A DNA stretch of 64,000 nt, taken from contig WBZZ01002425.1 of assembly GCA_019918135.1 (NCBI GenBank), positions 1 to 64,000 on the forward strand. Direction: 5' to 3'. Below the pieces are notes generated by a model. The model did no database searches and was not told where the DNA came from. It saw only the letters and a program-made list of their open reading frames with translations. Of this stretch, positions 1-11,734 are shown one piece after another. The stretch comes from Paulinella micropora (Eukaryota > Cercozoa > Imbricatea > Euglyphida > Paulinellidae). The number at the start of each line of letters is the position of its first letter. The stretch's first letter is position 1. The translations under genes were made by a program, and so were the position numbers.

Positions 1-271
1 TTTGCGTAACAAAATTACCAATTGTCAACGCGCTGTTACCAATTGGTAACGTTATGTCCATGCACTTAGATATTAGCAGCAAGTGATAAATGCGCAGTAA
101 TTGCGTTAGGCTTTTGTCCTGGACGCAGAAATGCCAAAAAGTGAGTAAAGTTGGTGTTGGTAATTTTTTTGACAGGGAACAGGTTCTATTCTTCCAAGGT
201 CACAGCGGTAATGTTTTGACTGGGAACAGGCAGCCGACCTCGAACTAAGCGCCGACCTCGACCTAAGTCAG

Positions 272-1018
272 GAAATGTCGTCGTGGGTGTTACGTGTGGT
301 GGGAAGTGTGGGGAAGAAATCGTAGCGAAAGTTTGGGGCAGGAGGGAGTAAGTCTGGGCGAACTGCGCTGTAAACAGTGTCCAGCCGACCGCGACCTAAG
401 CGCAAACCTCGACCTAAGTTCTGAAATGTCGTGGTGGGTGTTACGTGTGGTGGAAGTGTGGTGAAGAAGTCTTGGTGAAAGTTTGGAGTGGGAGGGAGCA
501 AGTCTGGGCGAGCTGTACTGGAAACAGGTCCAGCCGACCGCGACCTAAGGGCCGACCTCGACCTAAGGCAGGAAATGTCGTCGTGGGTGTTACATTTGGT
601 GGGAAGTGTGGGGAAGAAGTCGTGGTGAAAGTTTGTGGCTGGAGGTACTAAGTCTGGCGAACTGCGCTGTAAACAGTGTCCAGCCGATCTCGACCTAAAG
701 GTCGACCCAAGTCAGGAAACTTCGTCGCGGGTGTTACGTGTGGTGGGAAGTGTGGGGAAGAAGTCGTGGTGAAAGTTTGGGGCGGCAGGGAGTAAGTCTG
801 GGCGAGCTGTACTGCAAACAGGGTGGATCCGACCTCGACCTAAGCGCCGACCTCGACGTAAGTCACGAGATTTCGTGGCGGGTGTTACATTTGGTGGGAA
901 GTGTGGGGAAGAAGTCGTGTGAAAGTTTGGAGCGGGAGGGAGTAAGTCTGGGCGAGCTGTACTGGAAACAGGGTGTAGGCGACCTCGACCAAAGGGCCCA
1001 CCTCGACCTAAGGTGAAT
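272..1018. repeat. Tandem satellite, five units of ~150 bp
   Basis: Units begin near 272, 423, 572, 716 and 867, spaced 144-151 bp. Each has a GAAATGTCGT-like start, a TGTTACGTGTGGTGGGAAGTG-like middle, an AGTCTGGGCGA block and a CCGACCTCGACCTAAG tail. The period is close to a nucleosome repeat. No coding function is implied. Confidence 0.9.
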
Positions 1019-1387
1019 CCGACCTGGAATCCGACCTCGACCTGAACGAAGAAATGCCAGAAAGTGTGTAAAGTTGGTGTTTGTAATTTTTTGACAGGGA
1101 TGAGACTCTACTCCTCCAAGGCCACCGTCGCAGTGCAAGTATTGGGCCCAAAGTTGTAAATGGCCAGTAATTGCGTTAGGCTTTTGTCCTGAAGGAGGAA
1201 ATGCCGAAATTTGGCATAGTTTCTGTTTCAGGGATATGTGTGGAATAGGAGGTTTGGGTGTAACAAAGATGACATTGTAGCTTGTTCTGGGGGCCGCAGA
1301 CGGATGCTATAAGTCAGGGAGTGCAGTAGTACGAGTCCTGTGGAAAAGTTGAAGTCCACATGCGGAATGTGTCCTAGGTGAAATTTT

Positions 1388-1390
<3 letters not shown>

Positions 1391-1425
<35 letters not shown>

Positions 1426-1598
1426 ATTTCTCCATGGAGGACTTTGAGGTGTAACTTCCCCCAAAGGATTTTTCCAAACGCGAGTATTTGCTTCAAAAAA
1501 AGAAAAAATGTATTTTGGCGAATTCGGGAAAGTTCACCCCTGGCGAATTCGGGACACCTCGCGAATTCGGGACAGTACACAGCCCGCTTCCAGCGGGC

Positions 1599-1645
<47 letters not shown>

Positions 1646-1793
1646 ACGGGGGGAGCACCCCCCCCCCACACACACACACCCCACACCCACACACACACAC
1701 ACACAATTGCTTGTGAAACTAAGAGCAGGAGCACAAACTGCCGGGGCGAAAGCGGTGTCGTGGTGGTGGTGGTGGTGGGGGGGGGGGGGGGGG
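1391..1793. repeat. Microsatellite cluster (T33, GA, CA, GGT, G tracts)
   Basis: A run of 33 T (1391-1423) is followed by a GA run (about 1602-1642), a CA run (about 1668-1706) and a GGT/poly-G stretch ending at 1793. Three GCGAATTCGGGA-type motifs lie between the T and GA runs. The same order with other lengths occurs at 30881-31276. The ORFs here are low-complexity artefacts. Confidence 0.85.
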
Positions 1794-1809
1794 CAGCGAT
1801 TGAACCCCG

Positions 1810-1947
1810 TGTTACCGGTCATATCTATCGGTTATATATTCAATTGTGTATATATTTCCAGTACTGATCAGTCCGGTCCTACCTCATTTACTATTGAGCA
1901 TCAGGACACTAATCAGTATGATCCGGTTGTTATTAATAGGAACTAGA
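1810..1947 (+). mobile_element. Truncated LTR of the element A family
   Basis: Starts TGTTACCGGTCA, is preceded by CCCCG exactly like the 5' LTR of element A at 31293, and is nearly identical to it for ~138 bp. It stops at AACTAGA and joins minus-strand integrase sequence of element B. It is either a remnant of the same insertion carried along in the segmental duplication, or a product of recombination at this site. Confidence 0.85.
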
Positions 1948-2780
1948 CATACCCTTTCTAGGACCAGTGGTCGCCGGAAGAATATTCCACAAAGTGGAAG
2001 CCGTATGTTCCATTTCGTCCCAAAAATTGGGTGGGAACCCTGCGTGTATACGCATTGCTCGGGCTGGTCCTCCGGTTGTCTGGTTCATCCTTTCAGCTAT
2101 TGGGTTACCATCTTTATCGCCAGTAGCTGCATCTTTCCATATTATGCCCGGGTATTCTCGTTTTACCTCAGTGGGTGCCGTGAATTCCTGGTCACAACGG
2201 ATTTCCTTAGTTCTATTGCCTGTCTGTGTTTCGAAGAAATGGATGGCCTTTCTTAGACAAGCTATGAACTCATTCTTGTGCGCGAGATAAAAGTCAAGTG
2301 TGTACCCGGAAAAATCGTCGGTCACCAGAATTTATACCTCTTTCCTGTTCTGGACATCGTGCGCCATGCTCCCTGTGTATCTACATGTAGAATCTCTGCT
2401 GTCTTTGAGGCTCTACGAATGTGATTTGCAGCGAATCTAGGTAGAACTTTCGATTTGCTGATTATGCACGGTTCGCATAGTGCGCACTTCTTTTGCGCTC
2501 TCTAGTGTCCCTTTGGGACTGCCTATCCTATATCCGGCCGCTTTTGCGAATGCAGCAGCTTTTGGATATAACCAAAATGCCCTATACTATGATGTAAGAT
2601 ATCTATATCTATCGGTCTACGTTTGTCTGTCTTGCTGGGGTACTTGACGTACAGTACTGCTTCGCTACGACTATCCTTATTGCTATCTTTGCTATCTATG
2701 TCTGTGCTGTGTTGTGGAGTGTTACTACCGCTATCCCTATCCTTCCTATTCTTGGGGCTTCCCTCCCCATTCACTTCAAC
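1948..2780 (-). pseudogene. pol: Element B GAG-pre-integrase and integrase core
   Basis: The 2523-2774 frame ends with ILHHSIGHFGYIQKLLHSQK, a GAG-pre-integrase-like segment. The frame below 2325 contains VTDDFSGYTLDFYLAHKNE-type sequence, then CDQEF (second catalytic Asp) and GNPIAERMNQT (catalytic Glu) of a retroviral-type integrase core. The first catalytic Asp region is in the broken stretch 2326-2520. The frame runs into LTR sequence at 1947, so the C-terminal half is missing. It is not expected to be active. Confidence 0.75.
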
Positions 2781-2916
2781 ATGCTTTCCGTCTTGGGCAC
2801 ACCGACTGGGACAAAACGCTGATTGATGCGCAGCGGTTTATCGTTTTTAGTGTCCCATCTGTAAAGCAAAGACTTCGTGAGTCTTCCCCTGACAAGTATG
2901 TCTTTCTAATCTAGCT

Positions 2917-3894
2917 TTATGGGCTTTTTGAAAATGAACATCTGTCCGTTCTGATGGATAACTGCACGGTGGTGGAAGTGATCCATGGGACCAGTGGGGC
3001 GATGTTGATGGGCATTGAGGGGTCAAAATAAGCTGCTTTGGCTATAATGTGAGGTTTTGCGTGTCCATCTACTCTAGCCATTTGCATCATTCCTGCCTTC
3101 TTGAGCTCCCTCTCTCCGTTGCCTGTCTTAAACTTCACTGGTTTGACATGAGTTATATTTGTCATAACTGTTTCATCACGACAAATATATTGTGACGCAC
3201 CACTATCTTGATAGGTGTGATTGGGTCTAGGTCTCTCTCTTTCGCTAAACAACACCATAGCTTTGTCTGCTGCTACTTCTTTCTCTCCTTTCTTTGCTTT
3301 GTGTCCATCTGTGACAGAGTCATCTCTGCTCTCGCTGTCGTTTTCGTCTTCTTGTTCATTCTCTTCCTCGTCATCTTCTTTGTTCTCTTCCTCTTCGTCT
3401 TCTTCTACATTCTCTGCTTCTTCTTCTGGTGATGACATTTCTAATGCTCTCAACAGTCTTATCTCGTCTGAGTTTTTCTCCCAGTCACTGTCATCCTCTA
3501 ACAGTTCTTCTTCTTCTTCTTCTTCCTTGATCTGTGACTGCTCCTCCTCATCTACTTCTTCAATCTCTTCTTCTGGTGCTTCATCCCCTGCTTTGTTCTT
3601 TTGTTCTACTCTTTCTGTCTGATTGTTGACTGGTGGAGTAGTGAAAAGTATGCGTTCTGTGGGAATAGTTGATTGTAGTGAACTAAATACACCAGGCAAA
3701 CGTGCTCTCTCTTGTGGGGTGAAATGCGTGATTATAGGATCTCTCGCTACACTGTACGGGCTTGTGCGTATGACTCTGTGCTTGGCATACACTCCCTCTA
3801 TCGCATTCATAATGTCGGTGAGAAAGTCGTCTTTTTGCTCATCTGCTACCCACACTAACTCCTTATTTGCTGTCCATTCACATCCTTGTGTCAT
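2917..3894 (-). pseudogene. pol: Element B acidic linker and aspartic protease
   Basis: An open stretch of 325 codons. The middle is extremely acidic (long E/D runs, about residues 105-200). Then comes YQDSGASQYICRDE, the DSG motif of a retropepsin, in a context typical of copia proteases. The end reads into K/F-rich sequence without clear homology. It lies between the Gag spacer (upstream, higher coordinates) and GAG-pre-integrase. The protease triad itself is intact although the element is broken. Confidence 0.75.
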
Positions 3895-3902
3895 TACCTC
3901 TG

Positions 3903-5388
3903 CTAAGTGCTGTAAGGTGTGAAAGTTAATGGTGAAATGTGTGGATTGGGTGCTTGGTCGTCAACTACTAGGCCTACCTGTCTGAATGCTGCACTAGTTA
4001 GATAGTGACCTCCCGGAGTGAGTTGCTGTACATGAGTAGATGACTGTGCTGTGTTGACAGAGGATGTAGTACAAGACCTTTCAGGAATAGGACATACTGG
4101 GATGGTACTTTCTGGTATTGGTCTTTCATCTTGTCTGTCTTCGCACTCGTCTCTCTGTCTGTTCTGTCGGTTCTGACTTTTCTGATCTGTGGTGGGAACT
4201 AGACCGATTTTTTGCGCGTACCGAAGCGTGACCGCATTCAGTTCTGCTGACGGCATAACTTGGAACTCGTGCGACTGTTCCGGTGGATATACCCATGCTT
4301 GATTCAGCATTGTATACCCTTGTACGTTTCCGTACTGTTCCAGGTACAGTTCTGCTTTCTGTTCTAAGCCTTTCTGGTCTGGGTAGTTCCCGCATTTGCA
4401 GGTCTTGCTTCTCCCGGTCTATCAAGGTCTGTGAAAGGGTAGAAAGGGTCTTGGTGTGCGTGGTAACCGCAGAACTTCGAGAATTCGAACCGTTTCCCCA
4501 TCATTTTGGGCGAACCGAAAAATTTAGGGTGGCGTGTAATCCCGCATTGCTCGCCACGTGTATTTCTCCCTTGACATCTAAGGTTTCCTCTGACATCTGT
4601 CTCCTTCCTGACTAACTGTTACTGTTTGCTAGATAGTGTATAGCCAGGCTTTACCTTAGAATAGATGGGGTGAGGTGGTGGCTCGCAACGACCTGTACGT
4701 TCCGATTGAGACTGGGTACTTTCAGGAGAGGCTGTGCGTGTAGTGATAGACTCTGTCTCGCTTTCTCTCTCTTGCTTTGATCTCTCTGTTATCCTGTCTC
4801 TTGTTCGTCCTTTCGTGAGTGAGCAGTGCGTGGCTTGTTCTGTTTCGTTGTTGCCTGTCGTTTGCTGTCTGTGAGTTGTTGTCTACTCTGTCGACTGCTA
4901 CTCTGAGACTGTCTTTCTTGCTGACTGCTAGTCTGGGACTGCCTTGTCTGCGACTGTCTGCTCTGCTGTCTGCCTGTCTGTGACGGTCTTTCTTGCTGAC
5001 TGCTAGTCTGGGACTGCCTAGTCTGCGACTGTCTGGACTGAGACTGTCTGGGATGTGACTGTTTGTTTTGCTGACTGTTTGTCTGTGCCTGCGTGAACTG
5101 CTTCTGTTCCGTGTTGCTACTAGCATGTCTGGCTGACTGCCTTCTAGTTCTAGGCCTGTCTTCCTCCTCTGTCTCCTGTCCTCCTCCACAGAAAACAAAC
5201 ACAGACTCACTCTCTCCCTCTTCTTCGCTAGGTTCGTCTTGTACATGTTGTTCTGTGTTGTCCTCTTCTTGTGTGAGTTCGCTGTCTTGCTCCTCTGAGG
5301 CTTGCTCAGCTACTGCGACAGAGGTTCGGGGTGACTTCTTAGAGGGTTTAGTGCCTGAAAACTTTTTGGTTTTAAACCGGGGCGGCAA
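3903..5388 (-). pseudogene. Element B Gag-protease spacer, Q/S/R-rich
   Basis: Several frames (4789-5388, 4126-4425, 3903-4310) each carry plausible hydrophilic sequence. The first is dominated by RQSQTRQSQTSSQQE repeats and acidic patches. They follow the CCHC knuckle and precede the protease, so they are probably one frameshifted Gag-Pol spacer. No MYND finger is visible here, unlike elements A and D. Confidence 0.55.
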
Positions 5389-6465
5389 TCCTTACGGGGG
5401 TGTTTCTTGCCTTTCTTGCATTCGCCTTTTATGCAAGGCTTACTGCAGTCTTTGGCTAAGTGTCCGGGGGAATTGCAGGTTGAAGCAACGCTGTGCTTCG
5501 TCGTCCGTCTGTTGAGTCACGAATGACTTTTCAGAAGTCTTACGTTCTCCTTTAGTTCTTTCAGGGGTTTTGCCTGCCTTAAGGGTCTTTCTCTGAGTGT
5601 TCTGTTTTAATTTATGCTTAATCCAGATTTTTCTCAGCATCTCCTCCATTTGGGAGTGGGAAGTGATTCCCTTATTTTCGAACTGAATCATTAAGGCGTC
5701 GAGCCCTCCGAATGCTGGGTGAAACGAGCGCTTATGTAAGAGGTGTGCAGTGAAAAAGTCAGCAGGTATTTTCCCACCGTAATCTCTTTGTATTTGTAGC
5801 TCTGTGAGTCGATTCTCGTCAAGTCAGTAGCCTATATCTCCCTTGGGGCTTGGCAACGATGTATTTTTGCCACCTTATGATCATATCGAGGAGTGATTTG
5901 CCTCCATACCTCTTTTCGATCAAAACCAACATGCCGATAGGATTTCTATTTTCTACGCTCATGCACATATTCACCAGGACAGGTGCCTTAAACGCAAATA
6001 ATATATAGAGTCCCAATCTTCGCATTCGTTGCGCGTACTGCTTGTCAACTTTTTTTCTCTTAGAGGATGCTCTCTTTTTCCTCGTTTGGGCTCTTCTGGC
6101 TTTGCTTTCTTCTTCCAGATGCTCCTTTGCCAATAGGAGGAGAGAGGATTTGCCTTTCTGTGAGAATGTTTCTTTTCCTTGTTTAGGCTTATCTTTCTCT
6201 TTCGGAGGTTCCTGTTCTAAATCGTCCTCCGAGGACTCGTCAGACCATTCTTCTGCATTACGCATGATCGCAGGGTCGTAGGGAAATTTTGCGATTGCTT
6301 TGTCTGGCTCCTCTAGCGTCGAGGCAACCATTTCTCCCGTTTCTGCACTGTCACCGTAAGTGAATGATTGGAATTGGAAACTCCATTCCTGGTAAAGTCG
6401 TTCGATTGGTTTGAGTGTGGGTACGCTCGCGAGGTTGAGAAGTTTAGGGTTTGGGATTTACTCAT
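5389..6465 (-). pseudogene. gag: Element B Gag (copy 1)
   Basis: A candidate start lies at 6465 (ATGAGTAAATCC), but the downstream Gag frame (LYQEWSFQFQSF, then EEPDKAIAKFPYDPAIMRNA) is shifted relative to it. A second shift at ~5819, shared by both duplicates, separates the N-terminal from the C-terminal Gag. The CCHC knuckle (CFNCNSPGHLAKDC in copy 2) is destroyed here by one extra G at about 5481. The 6042-6281 plus-strand frame is a shadow. Confidence 0.7.
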
Positions 6466-6483
6466 GAGTGGTTGACAATCTAT

Positions 6484-6830
6484 AACCGATAAAACCCGTA
6501 ATAAACCTAATAAACTTAATGTCCGAAAAACGAATTGCGATGCAGAGGCGTGTCACGGAGATGAATCCGGTAACACTAATAACCTATTAATCAATTGACG
6601 GACTGTTCGTCGGAACAGTAATTCCGGCAGATTGATTACCGGTGAGTAATTAAACCCTTCGGTACTTCCCACCAATACGAACGGAACTTTACTGAATATA
6701 CAATCAATATCACACACTTTACGCTATCGACGTGACACGTCACTACTATTAGATTATGGTCGACGTAATGGATGACTGTCAACTAACTTTCTAGAAATAA
6801 TTCCTACGTCAATGATTATCCATACTTGAT
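6484..6830 (-). mobile_element. Putative 5' LTR/leader of element B
   Basis: AT-rich non-coding sequence upstream of the B Gag start on the minus strand, in the place of the 5' LTR. It has no second copy in the window, so its outer edge cannot be fixed. It abuts plus-strand RT of element C near 6830-6930. Its sequence does not resemble the C LTR at 8373, which argues that B and C are different elements. Confidence 0.45.
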
Positions 6831-6929
6831 AAAATGGTAATCGTAATTAATAAAGGTAATTGTCATCGGACCATACTGATATACGAAATATATGGGAAAA
6901 CGTTAATATCTAATTACAAAAGGAATGCA

Positions 6930-8109
6930 AATGTAACGCTCTATGGCTCACCGCAGGCAGGAAGGCGATGGTATAACCACATCGCTAGTTTCTTCAGAAG
7001 TTTAGGGTATTTACAGTCAACTGTTGATGCGTGTGTTTTCTTTGTGAAAGGGGATGACAACGCGTTCCCATCAACAATAGCCTATGACGAACGGTCACTC
7101 CCATGGATAGTATTGCTGCGTACAGACGACATGCTTGTGTTTTGCCTGAAGGAGAATTTAACAACATGAAGAATTAGTTAGACGATTAAGCGAGGCGAAG
7201 TTTCGCTTCACCAACAAAGGCGAAGTCGAGGTATTCTGTGGAATGCAGTTTAAACGCTTTGAAAATGGCTTGCTTATACATCAACAGGCCTACATCGACG
7301 GACTGTTGCAGGACCGGGGGTTCGACAATGCAAAACCGTCCACAACGCCGTGTACAGAGCAGGACCCACAGCCGGCAGATCCCGGAGTTTCGTTGCGTCA
7401 GTGGCCACTAAGGAAATTAGCGGGTGAACTAATATGGCCGATGTCCCAGACGCAGCCGCAGTAGCTTACGCAGTTAACAGGTTGTGCATATATATGCACA
7501 GGGAGCCAGATGTTGCTTACGGCATGATAAGCCGAATATACCGTTCACTTAAGGATCAGAGAAGATTATTTTTCCCATCGCGAGTTGATTGGCGGACCAT
7601 CGATTTACACACGTACGCAGACGCTGATTTGGGAAAATGCAAATTTACTCATCGCTCAAGGTCCGGCGAGTTACAAATGATTACTGGTCCGGTATTTTGG
7701 TCGTCACGAAGACAGTCAACGGTGGCAAGAGTCGGAGACAATTGCTATGTCAGCTGCAGCTCGTAACACGATTGCGATTCAACATTTTTGCGAGGAAATC
7801 AGCATAACGTTACCACTTCCTTCGACAGTGTTTGGGGACAATCAAGGTTCGATATTGACAACGACGAACGGGTTCGGAAGTCAACGATCAAGGCATTTAG
7901 CTTTGAAACATCACTACATCGTAGAATTGGAACGAAGTGGGCGTATCACGAGTCGGAAAATCGGATCTGCTGATAATTTAGCAAACGTATTTACTAAAGC
8001 GCTTTCAGCCCCACACTACTTGCGGCTAGTTGATCAGTTCACGGTTAGGCTGCGGGATTTCGACCTCGACAGTAACGCTACTTCTAAGCAAAAGTCTAGT
8101 ATATTGTAA
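6930..8109 (+). pseudogene. pol: Element C reverse transcriptase C-terminus and RNase H
   Basis: RVT_2-type sequence begins abruptly at LYGSPQAGRRWYNH (about 6940) and reaches LLRTDDMLVFC near 7120, where the usual YVDD box reads RTDD. Then follow FCGMQFKRF (7230), the connection domain, and copia RNase H motifs HTYADADLG, SSRRQSTVA, FGDNQGSI, RHLALKHHYI and NLANVFTKAL. There are at least three frame changes (near 7165, 7460 and 7745). Gag to RT N-terminus is absent. It is closely related to element A. Confidence 0.85.
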
Positions 8110-8364
8110 CTAGACTTCGTACGTGAGATTTTATTTCGTCAGCGTTGGATTTCAACTACGCAAGTTACGTGACATTTGGATTAACGTCGGCTTAGTATAG
8201 ATATAGATAAGAAAACGATAGTCAGTACAGATGAATCCCACCATAGAATTGGAGACAGATGAGAGTTTCATGAAAGCTAGAGAATTCTCTCTTCTGCTAG
8301 TCTGCGAGTGCTCCATATGAAAGTGATAAGGTAGGCCGCCCATCGGAGCGGGGCAATCGATTTC

Positions 8365-8650
8365 GGGGGGAGTGTAGGACTCAATATTGCGATATTACAT
8401 CCTATTCTTTAACCGCTATATGAACTCGATTGAAGGATTACAATTTACCGGAAATTACCCCATTTTTACCGTTAGTTTATTCCGGACCGGCCGGTATATT
8501 AATACCGTTGAGAGTTAGCTACTTCCTTTTTCGTACCATTATTTATGATAGACAGGAATATATCTTTTGGTGTAGCGTACTGACAAAAGAAGTGAAACTG
8601 CAGTCAGATAGGAATCACTGGACACAGTCATTTACAGTCATAATATAGAA
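8365..8650 (+). mobile_element. Element C polypurine tract and 3' LTR (copy 1)
   Basis: GGGGGGAG at 8365-8372 is a polypurine tract followed by TGTAGGACTC, the likely LTR start (8373), 263 nt after the RNase H stop. The LTR 3' end cannot be set because no partner LTR is in the window; ~8650 is a guess. Confidence 0.6.
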
Positions 8651-10791
8651 TTCTAGAAATTCCTTTCACGTGATTTATCACATGGTTTAGAGCATGTGAT
8701 TGGTATTAACCATATGTCGTCCCGAGGCTGTTAGTTGGGAGGAACAGATTTTGAAATAAGTAAGCTAATTGGTGCTGTGAAAGTTGTGCGTTTTGTGAAA
8801 GAATTTTTATATTATGGAATGCAAATCTAATATCTTGATTTCACAACCTTGTGAAAGCACATGTTCAAGTTGATTTTTGACATAAGCAGAAACAGTGCAA
8901 ACTTTGTAAAATATATTAAAGATTTATTGAAAAAAATTGTATTTTTTAATATGTGTTCCATAGGATGACTAATTATCTATCAAATGTACTATTTGAGAAC
9001 GATTTAAACAGACTCAATCTCTACTTTTCAGTTCCTCCGCTCATCCCCTTCTTTTTGACATTTCGTTCGCTAAAATTCACTGATTTTGCGGTGCTTGGCC
9101 TGGACCGGCCAAACTAGGAAGACCATGCTTGCCAAAGTAGTTTGGAATCTTTGGAGAACTCTCTCCACATAGCGTTCTGTGCATATTGATTATTAAGTAT
9201 GTTTCGATGATCACTCTTTCAATACCGTTCATAAATTTTTATCCGGTTTCGTGCCTTCATGCCTACAAAAAATGCTGGCAAAACAGCTTGACTTTTCAGC
9301 CTGACAAAAATGAAAAAATGGTTCCTGTCTACAAATGAGCAGAAACGAAGCTAGAAAGTACCTTATTTGATTACCATGATTGTATTTCGTAATTCCCCAA
9401 GACAGTTTGTCACGATAAAGCCTAGAGGCTGAGAAAATTTGCATAACGAATTCAGTCAATAAAGCATGGACTGGTGCTCGGAATAGATTCCACAAGGCTT
9501 TGAGCTTGCTTAGAAGTGCTTCTACAGTCATTCACTTCGCAGCAGGTAAACTCATTCAATGTTCAAGATTTTGAAGTGCTGTTTGCACAGAATTCAATGT
9601 TTTTATTGGGAATAGGTAGCCGGAGGTTTAGTTTTTCAGTGTATTAAAGGTATTGCTGTGTTCCAGATTATGTTCTGAATTTTGACAAACTAATTTTCGA
9701 CCTATGTTTTCCTAGTTGTTTTTTTTTGTACCGTACTTCTCTGCAAAAACCCTTAGGCAGGATTACTCAACATAACATGTGAATTCATTTGTGCACTTGT
9801 GCGTAAAAATGAGTGCAGAGTGCATCATGCAAACAGCATTTTTCAGTTAAAAACACCATACTTGCTATGTCCTGAAATCTGAACTTTGGAGTCGACAATA
9901 AGGATTTCAAGAAGTGAGCTACACCTTTTTTCTAAAACAAACACTTGTGTCATGCTTGCTTTTGCTTGAAACGATGTGGTTTGAACATTTAGCTGCTGCG
10001 ATGAACTTGACCTCCGACATGATTTTGGTGGCGCCGGCCCGTGAATTTCTTTGGCAATATTTGACAAGACCATGCCAATTCCCGGAGAGGAAACCAGAAA
10101 AATTTCCAAAAAAATATTGAACAAACAGGCCTATCGACATACGTAGCCTTTGAAGTGAAGGCCGCATTAAAATTTTTTTTTATTTGACGGTTTTTGCGGG
10201 GTCGAGATTGGTAAAAGTCATGTCTAGAGAGGGTTTTGTGTTTTTTTTCTGTGTATTTCTCATGCATACTTTCACATCCCGTGGCGTTGCACAGTCTTTC
10301 CATACGTTGTGCCCATGCTGTCTGCAAAATGGTGTGTTGTAAACTTATCTGTAGCATGTGTTGTTCTTTCTTCCCAGAAGCCCTTTTTTGCACCTGTCTT
10401 GTATCGCTCCTATATGTGTTGTGTGTGCTTTTCTGGGAATGTAATGTGCTGAATCTATTCACAATCACATGGTCTTTGTTTTGTATATGTTCAACTACTG
10501 CTCCTTTCTTTGTAACCCTGCTGTTGGTGATCTATTCTGGGCTGCAGACAGGCTAAAAAAATCATGGGTGAAATCTTTAGAGATTTTCAATTTTTTCTGC
10601 ACTTTCTGTACAAAATGCTTTTATTAAATAGTCTCTTTGATTTCCTTCACTTTCTGTACTTGTTCCTGCCTTGTATTTAAATAAAAAAATTTCTGAGTGA
10701 GGGCCTTATGCCCTATTTTTGCTGATTTTGGCCGGTTTGTTTGCAGGCTTAAGGTTACCTTTTTGTAAAAAAACTTTGTACATTTAATTAT
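8651..10791. other. AT-rich spacer, no gene seen (copy 1)
   Basis: About 2.1 kb of AT-rich sequence between the C LTR and the first X repeat. Open frames (for example around 9229-9531 and 9989-10556) lack composition or motifs of real proteins and lie on both strands. It may be LTR remainder plus untranslated or degenerate element sequence. Copy 2 is 17997-20136. Confidence 0.5.
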
Positions 10792-11101
10792 AAGCATACA
10801 TAGAAAGATATTATATAAAAATTTATTGAAGAGCATACAGGGAACATATGAAAACTGATTCTGATTTTTGGTCATGACAAGCAACCGGTGGCAGGGTGGC
10901 CAGTTTTTCCTGGTCAGGTGGCGCAAATTAGTTGGGAAAAAGTGGTGGGCGACGGGAAATCGATTGGTTTGAAGTCAGTTTTTACTATTTGTCAATGATT
11001 CTTTCATTAAATTAAATGTTTTTACTTATAGTTTTGAAATGTACAACGGATTTATGTTTATTATGCTAACGACCACTCGCCCTCAGGAGAACTTATATAT
11101 G
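10792..11101 (+). repeat. X direct repeat, 5' copy (unit 1)
   Basis: Starts AAGCATACATAGAAAGATAT and ends CAGGAGAACTTATATATG. It recurs in the same orientation at 13961-14300 with small indels, and on the minus strand at 63841-64000. Direct repeats flanking a coding region suggest LTRs, but ends are not TG..CA and no target duplication was identified. Confidence 0.75.
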
Positions 11102-11734
11102 AACATATTTGAGCTAATTTCCAGCCTTGTAGCACTTACCTTGTAAATGAAACATCGATTTTTCTCATTTTCCCACATCTCTCAGGGACCGGATTTCAAT
11201 TGCATGGTGCTCGGTCAGTTTACATTTTGGCGAAAAGTGGTTTGGTACAGATGTTTATTGAGACGTACTGTGTTGAATTCTCAACTGGCTTCATAAGAAA
11301 ATAAGAGTCAAGAAAGAACGAGAAGAGAATTGAAGACCCTCCCCAACTACTTTTTCCCCATAACCATTTCCTTTTTTCCCCAAATGTCCCCAAATTCTCA
11401 CCGATATTTTCGGGGAAACCCTATTGAGCAAAACCATATTTTGTGGCGGTTTATGTGAAGAAAAAAATTGGAAAAGTTGTGGGTGGTTTTTGTATGTATT
11501 TCCTGCGTTTTCTTAGCGTTTGAAGCAAGATCAACATTAATTTTAATTTGGATTTCATTATTTGAATTACAAATGTTACCTTGTAATCACCAGCAAAAAT
11601 TTCTACAGAAAAAATGATGGGAAGTGATTGATCCTGACTAACAGCCTCCGGACGACATATGATATACCACAAGTTCGTTCTCATTAAATTCGTTTTAACA
11701 TTTATTCGAAGTGTAATCCGGAGAGGATTATTGT

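Larger units (their letters stand above)
1..1947. repeat. Left copy of a duplicated satellite/LTR segment
   Basis: This stretch matches 29180-31430 nearly base for base: leader, ~150-bp repeat array, poly-T, GA, CA and G tracts, then the start of an LTR with the same CCCCG before it. The two copies differ mainly in array length (five units here, seven there) and microsatellite lengths. The match stops at about 1947, inside the LTR, where unrelated minus-strand copia integrase sequence begins. No protein gene is supported here; the open frames are translations of the repeats. Confidence 0.9.
1948..6830 (-). mobile_element. Element B: decayed Ty1/copia retrotransposon, 3'-truncated
   Basis: Read on the minus strand from about 6830 the order is: putative 5' LTR/leader, Gag, CCHC knuckle, Q/S/R-rich spacer, aspartic protease, GAG-pre-integrase, integrase core. 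It is cut at 1948 before reverse transcriptase. The order PR-IN (RT absent) marks it as copia. Frames are broken in several places. The LTR edge is uncertain; GGTTATAG follows a TTTTATC at about 6477-6490 and could be the LTR/primer-site junction. Its 5' part lies inside the tandem duplication and recurs at 14743-16190. Confidence 0.75.

Noticed and set aside
1488..1946. Frames across microsatellites and LTR
   Set aside because: They consist of ERER, HTHT and poly-Gly/Trp sequence from simple repeats.
3221..3622. Long plus-strand Ser/Cys-rich frame
   Set aside because: Exact antisense of the acidic Glu/Asp-rich stretch of the element B polyprotein; no independent coding signal.
1948..8372. 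Elements B and C as one element with an internal inversion
   Set aside because: Together they would make a full protein order, but the B leader/LTR and C LTR sequences do not match, so two elements joined head to head is the safer reading.
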